DNA of 64,000 bases from an uncultured Fibrobacter sp. (GTDB taxonomy: Bacteria > Fibrobacterota > Fibrobacteria > Fibrobacterales > Fibrobacteraceae): the NCBI RefSeq assembly GCF_947166265.1, contig NZ_CAMVDO010000002.1, positions 1-64,000 of the forward strand, written 5' to 3'. Position 1 is the stretch's first letter. Every line of letters begins with the position of its first letter. The position numbers were made by a program, and so were the translations under genes. Below are positions 59,408-64,000 of the stretch, piece by piece. The notes under the pieces were generated by a model. That model made no database searches. It was not told the origin of the DNA and saw only the letters and a list, made by a program, of their open reading frames with translations.

Positions 59408-61966
59408 CTAGAAATAATACTCAAAATTGAGCATGATCGGCAGGAACGGGAACTGGGTCACTTCGGTCTTTTCGGGCGGATTCTTGCTCGTGTCGTAGAA
59501 CGTATAGAACATGTTCTCGTGATCCGTCAGGTTGATAATGGTCCAGCTGAAGTTCCACTTGTCTTCGCGACCGATGTCGATCGGCTTCACGTCGATTCTA
59601 AAGTAATCTGTCTGGCGGCCCGCATTGCGGCTTCCCGGAAGCACCACAATCTGGTCGGAAAATTCCTGGTGTCCGAGCTCCTGCGAAAAGTAGTAGCCCT
59701 TGTATTCGCTGATCGGCATTCCCGCCGAATACTTGAGGATAATGGACGAGCGGAAATAGCGGCCAGGAATCTTGTGCTTTCGGCGGGCATTCTCGTCGCC
59801 CTTCCAGTTGATGCCCGCATCGAGCTTGAGGGCATAAGGCTGATGCCAGCTCGGGTAATACGGCCTGGTACCGTCATCGGATTTCATCACGCTAATGCTC
59901 TGGCTCCAGTTGATGCCGCCAAACCACCAGCCCCTATCCTTACGCAACGAAAGTTCGTAGCCGAAGGAGTAGCCCTCCGCGCGTCCGAAATAGTCCGCCA
60001 TCACAAAATCGTCGGAAGTCGTTTCATCGTTACTGTCGAGCTCGACCACGAACGTATTCAGGTTGTTTTGCGTCTTGTAGTACACCCCCACGGTCGCATC
60101 GTAGTCTTCAAAGATTCCGCGCTGGCTGTATTCCGCGGCAAGCAACCACGACGAGGCTGGATCGATTTGAGTCCCCTTGGTCGTTTTTGTTGCTGGATAA
60201 TAGAATTCGTTCAGCGTTTCCTGGTCGGTATAGACAATCGAATTCAGGTACTGCAGGTAGTAGCCGCCATAAAACTCAAGCGTCTTTTCGTCATCGAGGT
60301 TGATCGTCAGGGAGGCTCGGGGTTCCACGCCAAAATGTTCCGCGGCGGTCTGGTAATTGAAACGAAGGCCGTACTGCAACAGATAATCGGGAGCAAATTT
60401 CCAGGCATCCTGCACATAGCCCACATGGTGGAAAGGCTTCTGGATATCGGCCGCGCTTACCGTAGACATCTGTTCCTGGTAACGTTCGTAGTCATATTCC
60501 AGCTCGTAGCCAAAGGTGAACGTATGGTTCGAAATGCCCCTGAAATTCAGCCACTGCTTTCCGGCAAACGTGTACAGGTACATCTCGATGGACATGAGTT
60601 CGCCGATTTTCATGGTCTGGTAGAATTCGCTAAAGGCAAGCGTCGCGTTGTAATCCCAGTCGCCGTTAAAGCGGTGGTAAAGGCCGAGCGGAATGGCGAT
60701 GTTTCCCCAGTCCATATAGAGCGGGTCAAAGCTTAAGCGGTCCTTGCCGATATAGTAGCTGAACTTCATGCGGGTATCGTCAGTGAAGTTGTACATAACG
60801 GTGCCCTGCAAGTCCGTAAACTCGTAATCGAGATTCAGGTCCAAAAGGCCAATGGCATTGCAAAGGTCAAGCACGTAGCCAATGTAGGTCGTACGCCCCG
60901 CAAACACCCAACGGGCCGGCCCCTGATGACCTTCGGTATGGAGCTGCGCGGCGAAAGTGCTTATCTTGATACTCGACTTGCTGAACCATTCGTTCACGGT
61001 ATCCTGACCGCCCGCACGGCCATCCATCTTGAGCACCGAACTCAGGCGGTTGCCATACTGCGCCGGGAAACCGCTCTTGTAGAACTGCACATCGTCAATG
61101 CCTTCGACAAGGAAGGTGCTGAAAAGTCCGAAGAAATGCACCGGGGAATAGACAACGGCGTTATCGAACAGGAAAAGGTTCTGGTCGGCGGCACCACCGC
61201 GCACGTAAATCTTGGAACTGAAATCGGAACTTGCGACCACGCCGGGAAGCGCCTGGATACTCTTGATGACATCGGCTTCGGCAAGGCCCGGCATACGCTT
61301 AATGGACTTCGCGGAAACTACGGATTCACCGGGCTTACGTTTTGGACGGCGACGGAGCTGCACCACGACTTTCTTGAGCTCGGTCACCTTCGCGTTGTCG
61401 CCTGCGGCAAGGAGAGCGTCGACATCGACGTCACGCTTTGTACTGTCAGACGAATCGCTACTAGAGATTGCTTCGTCACTTCCGTTCCTCGCAATGACGT
61501 TTGTAGAATCGGGGCGTTGCGGGGTGTCCCCGCTAGAAGGGGTAGCGGATGCCGTGTCAACGGCAGCAGCGAGGGGATGGCCATTCCCTTCTTTTTTCTC
61601 GTCTTCTACAAATGCTTCGCCGAGTGCCTGCGAGAAAGCACGTTCTGCACCGATGTACTTGAGTTCGTAGCATTTTTCCTTTTCGGCTCCGGCCGTGTCG
61701 GAATTGGTAACGCAGATGTTCCAGAGCGTATCTTCGGGAAGCACAACGCTGAAGGACTTACCGACCGTCGTCTGTAGCGCCTCACCCGATTCAAGAATTT
61801 CCACGTTCAGCTTTTCGTCTGCCGCGAATGAGGAATCCAGCACGACACCGTTAAAGACAATTCCTTTCGGTGCGAGGGAATCAGGCGCAAGGGAATCCGA
61901 CGCGGTCTCTTGCGCCATAGCAGCGATTGCCGCCAACATAACGATAATGCAAATTTGAAGTTTCAA
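59408..61966 (-). CDS. TonB-dependent outer membrane receptor
   Basis: The 852-residue precursor has a signal peptide (MKLQICIIVMLAAIAAMA), an N-terminal beta domain (about 33-115), a Ser/Asp/Glu-rich linker (about 120-195) and a plug domain (about 200-330; VVSAKSIKRMPGLAEADVIKSIQALPGV, KIYVRGGAADQNLFLFDNAVVY). A 22-stranded barrel ends in FEYYF with terminal Phe. Plug-in-barrel receptors import siderophores, cobalamin or glycans with TonB energy; substrate not evident. A repeat element is translated in the linker (VIARNGSDEAIS, residues 157-168). A 26-bp palindrome lies 27 bp upstream of the start. Confidence 0.9.
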   Translation of the reverse strand: MKLQICIIVMLAAIAAMAQETASDSLAPDSLAPKGIVFNGVVLDSSFAADEKLNVEILESGEALQTTVGKSFSVVLPEDTLWNICVTNSDTAGAEKEKCYELKYIGAERAFSQALGEAFVEDEKKEGNGHPLAAAVDTASATPSSGDTPQRPDSTNVIARNGSDEAISSSDSSDSTKRDVDVDALLAAGDNAKVTELKKVVVQLRRRPKRKPGESVVSAKSIKRMPGLAEADVIKSIQALPGVVASSDFSSKIYVRGGAADQNLFLFDNAVVYSPVHFFGLFSTFLVEGIDDVQFYKSGFPAQYGNRLSSVLKMDGRAGGQDTVNEWFSKSSIKISTFAAQLHTEGHQGPARWVFAGRTTYIGYVLDLCNAIGLLDLNLDYEFTDLQGTVMYNFTDDTRMKFSYYIGKDRLSFDPLYMDWGNIAIPLGLYHRFNGDWDYNATLAFSEFYQTMKIGELMSIEMYLYTFAGKQWLNFRGISNHTFTFGYELEYDYERYQEQMSTVSAADIQKPFHHVGYVQDAWKFAPDYLLQYGLRFNYQTAAEHFGVEPRASLTINLDDEKTLEFYGGYYLQYLNSIVYTDQETLNEFYYPATKTTKGTQIDPASSWLLAAEYSQRGIFEDYDATVGVYYKTQNNLNTFVVELDSNDETTSDDFVMADYFGRAEGYSFGYELSLRKDRGWWFGGINWSQSISVMKSDDGTRPYYPSWHQPYALKLDAGINWKGDENARRKHKIPGRYFRSSIILKYSAGMPISEYKGYYFSQELGHQEFSDQIVVLPGSRNAGRQTDYFRIDVKPIDIGREDKWNFSWTIINLTDHENMFYTFYDTSKNPPEKTEVTQFPFLPIMLNFEYYF
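61464..61502 (-). repeat. Repeat element translated within the TonB receptor
   Basis: GAGATTGCTTCGTCACTTCC followed by GTTCCTCGCAATGACGT is the CGTCATTGCGAGGAAC...GAAGCAATCTC repeat, read in frame as NVIARNGSDEAIS in the linker before the plug. Confidence 0.85.
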
Positions 61967-61992
61967 GCAAAATCTCGCGTTCTAATAAAAAA

Positions 61993-62018
61993 TAGCAAAT
62001 AAGAATTCTTATTTGCTA
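61993..62018. promoter_or_regulatory. Perfect 26-bp palindrome upstream of the TonB receptor gene
   Basis: TAGCAAATAAGAA and its exact complement meet at 62005/62006. On the minus strand it is followed by TTTTTTA, so it could end transcription of the caspase-like gene; it also sits 27-52 bp before the receptor ATG, where an operator would lie. Confidence 0.6.
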
Positions 62019-62069
62019 CTGTAACACCTAAAGGAGTCGGATGTGTCACTTTAATTTTTTCTCATAAAA

Positions 62070-62096
62070 GGAGATGCCCGCCTTCGAGGGCATGAC
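62070..62096. repeat. Hairpin repeat (GATGCCC...GGGCATGAC)
   Basis: GATGCCCGCC-TTCGA-GGGCATGAC, a compact member of the local repeat family, between the TonB receptor and the caspase-like gene. Confidence 0.75.
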
Positions 62097-62123
62097 AGCT
62101 CCGCGAACGTGACAAGTTTGCTG

Positions 62124-64000
62124 TTAGAACTTACCCACAGTGACGGCGGCGTAGAAACCTGGCCACCAACGAGCCTTGTGATCTTTACTGCCGAAGTCGT
62201 CGTGGTATTCCGCCAGCGGCTTGAGCCACAGCTTATCCCCAGTGATTTCATGAGCAAAGTTGAGAGAACCGCCCACAGAAAGTCCGAAGAAGGGGAAAAC
62301 TTGAGTGGTGTAGCCCAGACGCAGACGATGGTGGAAATTGACGTCATCGCCGTCGTTGTATTCAAAGCCCGAGAAATCCGAATAGAGCCCATGCTTGTTT
62401 TGTGCCGTCAGGAACATGTACTCCATCTCAAAGTGGCTTCCATACTTGCCAAACTGCGTTCCAAGACCGATTCCGGTTTCATTGACATCGCTGAATTCCT
62501 TGAACTGAGTTCCCTTTTCAATCAGGCGGGCACCTTCGAGGGCAGTAAACAGGTAGGCCGTACCCATGTGGAAAGAAAGCCCAAGCGCACCCATTTCGTT
62601 CATGGAAGCCGTTACGCTCCACACGCCGTTACCGACAATATTGATGAGGCCCACCGGAGTCTTTTCGCAGCTACCGCAGATATTCACAAGACCAACCTGG
62701 CGGCCATTCGCCTTCCCCGAGATGTTCACGACACCCGCCTGCACATCGTCAATCCTGCCCGCAATGTTCAGGACAGACGCCTGCACGTTGGACTCTCCGG
62801 CGATATTCATCGCGGCAGTCGCCTGCACATCGGAGGTTCCCGCAATGTTCATCGCAGCAGACGCCTGTACATTAGACTTGCTTGCAATATTGATCGCAGC
62901 AGTTGCCTGCACATCGGACTCACTTGCCACATTGATCGCCGCAGAAACCTGAGCCTTTGCCACCCGCGCACAGTTGGCCGCAGGCGCAATCTGCATTCCA
63001 GACAAGGTATCGCCCACATAGTTCAGCGCAGCCGAGACTTGAGCCCCCGAAGACTTGCTTTTAGCGATGTTTGCTACCGGAGAAATCTGGAGACCGTCAA
63101 AGGAACCCGCATAGTTGACAACGCTCGAAACCTGGGCGCCTTCAAAATGTTCTTTCGCTCCGTTAAACGTAGCCGTCAGCTGCAAGCCGTGCATTTCCTT
63201 ACGGGCAATATTTGCAAACAAGCTAATCTGTGAACCCAGCATGTAGTTGTCGGTACGCGTCACAAACAGGCCCATCTGCAAGCCCTTGCGGGGTTCACGA
63301 TCCTTGTCAACTAGGTTGAAGGTCACACGGTATTTTCCGTTATGATCAAGCGAGTCGAGAGAATATTCCACGGAATCGCTACGGCCTTCGCTCCTGATTT
63401 CGCCACGGAGCATCGTCTTCTCGGCTGCAATCGCATTGAACTGTTTCTGGGAAAGGCGGGCGCGGTAGTTGTCCTGCAAGGAAACGGTCGCTTCCTTGTA
63501 CTCGGCGGGACGTTCCAGGCGAACGCTGTACTTTCCGGCCGGAAAACCGAGGCTCATCGCGCGACCAGGCTTCTTGTAGAGTTCGGCAACAAGTTCACCC
63601 TTCTCGTCGCGGATAAACAGGTGACCGTCAATATCCTCGTCGAGTTCGAGGCCCGCACTCGTACTGCGCAAATCCGTCATCACCACGTCGCCAGTGCCCG
63701 CCAAGTTCATGTCGCGGCTAGGATGCTGCGCACCGCCCATCGTCGCTTCGGTTTTCTGCAGAGTTTCGTTGAAGGCAAACTGGTAGGCTTCGGAAAGCGT
63801 CACCTTGCCGTCACCGCTCACGTCGCCTGCGCCACGGAGGCCGCTCACCAGGGAATGCGTAAAGAAGGAACCCTTCAGCTTGTCGCTTTCCTGACTGGAT
63901 TCGTCTTGCGTGCTGCTCGTGATAAAGGCGTAGCCTTTCATGTCGCTGCTCTTGTCGACCATGAACGCGGGGACAGCGACACCGCCCTTCACTCGCGTGA
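62124..64000 (-). CDS. Caspase-like protein with short repeats and outer-membrane-like C-terminus (N-terminus missing)
   Basis: The frame stays open through the right edge, so the N-terminal part is missing. The visible first 80 residues match the end of a peptidase C14 (caspase-like) domain: YAFITSSTQDESSQESDKLKGSFFTHSLVSGLRGAGDVSGDGKVTLSEAY. This contains an EF-hand-like DVSGDGKVTLSE loop. A PEGA-like segment follows (about 115-165), then 12 or so short repeats of about 14 residues with the core VQASAAMNIAG / QVGLVNI (62640-63240). A C-terminal beta-rich region ends FYAAVTVGKF with terminal Phe. Caspase-like domains with LVNIAG surface repeats occur in other Gram-negatives; function unknown. 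The catalytic His and Cys, if present, lie outside the window. Confidence 0.82.
   Translation of the reverse strand, partial: TRVKGGVAVPAFMVDKSSDMKGYAFITSSTQDESSQESDKLKGSFFTHSLVSGLRGAGDVSGDGKVTLSEAYQFAFNETLQKTEATMGGAQHPSRDMNLAGTGDVVMTDLRSTSAGLELDEDIDGHLFIRDEKGELVAELYKKPGRAMSLGFPAGKYSVRLERPAEYKEATVSLQDNYRARLSQKQFNAIAAEKTMLRGEIRSEGRSDSVEYSLDSLDHNGKYRVTFNLVDKDREPRKGLQMGLFVTRTDNYMLGSQISLFANIARKEMHGLQLTATFNGAKEHFEGAQVSSVVNYAGSFDGLQISPVANIAKSKSSGAQVSAALNYVGDTLSGMQIAPAANCARVAKAQVSAAINVASESDVQATAAINIASKSNVQASAAMNIAGTSDVQATAAMNIAGESNVQASVLNIAGRIDDVQAGVVNISGKANGRQVGLVNICGSCEKTPVGLINIVGNGVWSVTASMNEMGALGLSFHMGTAYLFTALEGARLIEKGTQFKEFSDVNETGIGLGTQFGKYGSHFEMEYMFLTAQNKHGLYSDFSGFEYNDGDDVNFHHRLRLGYTTQVFPFFGLSVGGSLNFAHEITGDKLWLKPLAEYHDDFGSKDHKARWWPGFYAAVTVGKF
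62640..63240 (-). repeat. Short tandem repeats in the caspase-like protein
   Basis: Units such as VQATAAINIASKSN, VQASAAMNIAGTSD, VQATAAMNIAGESN and VQAGVVNISGKANG repeat at about 14 residues. Upstream units (GLQISPVANIAKSKSSG, GAQVSAALNYVGDTLSG) are longer. The pattern suggests a beta-solenoid or repeated strand-turn structure. Confidence 0.8.

Noticed and set aside
1-64000. Prophage, integrative element or insertion sequence
   Set aside because: No transposase, integrase, phage structural gene or attachment-site repeat was recognised; the short repeats carry no genes.

Overview
The window looks like chromosomal DNA of a Fibrobacter-type bacterium (Fibrobacteres, FCB group). The evidence is circumstantial: a secreted giant protein ending in what looks like a type IX secretion (T9SS) type A sorting domain, envelope genes with an FCB flavour, TTGACA/TATATT promoters, and many copies of the GTCAT(C/G)C...GGATCTC repeat family scattered between genes and in two cases inside them. 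No phage, transposase or rRNA was seen. One tRNA gene, tRNA-Val(CAC), is present.

Layout. 1-1206: leader-distal end of a type I-C-like CRISPR array (19 repeats; cas genes and leader lie off the left edge). 1447-3084: a two-gene unit, a DUF6088/AbiEi-like antitoxin followed by a RhuM protein with a phospholipase-D-like C-terminus, behind a strong promoter with a palindrome. 3120-5094: flavodoxin-like lipoprotein and cysK. 5564-9780: HD-GYP protein, DUF167 and DivIVA genes on the minus strand, then a GGDEF protein with a degenerate active site. 9860-15074: pyrC, a PP2C phosphatase/anti-sigma-kinase fusion with its STAS partner, and a TolC-family protein. 15152-17642: tRNA-Val, a PTS IIA protein, aroD and bioB. 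17832-22200: clpP, ftsY, a lipoprotein, a thioredoxin-fold protein, a family 2 glycosyltransferase and an outer-membrane-like protein. 22325-26375: plsC, rnr and an RgpF-like glycan protein. 26382-27551: a GH3 lipoprotein.

27576-49247 is one uninterrupted gene for a 7,223-residue secreted protein, a third of the window and its most striking content. It has a signal peptide, three CUB-like/InlB-like pairs, a GLUG segment, a long divergent region, 19 bipartite InlB-type units of about 200 residues, and a C-terminal T9SS-type domain. Units 4-19 form a four-unit higher-order repeat (about 2.33 kb per period), and a cysteine pair occurs in every second unit.

49454-64000: an OpgB-like phosphoglycerol transferase; the rpmH-rnpA-yidD-yidC ribosome/membrane-insertion cluster; then a tightly packed minus-strand run hisE-hisG-EAL/HDOD-recR-engB-mlaE-mlaF; a TonB-dependent receptor; and the 3' part of a caspase-like protein with short repeats and an outer-membrane-like C-terminus. 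Three themes link the window: cyclic-di-GMP-type signalling (HD-GYP, degenerate GGDEF, EAL/HDOD), envelope and surface proteins, and repeat elements that have entered coding sequence in yidC, in the TonB receptor and at the start of a lipoprotein gene.
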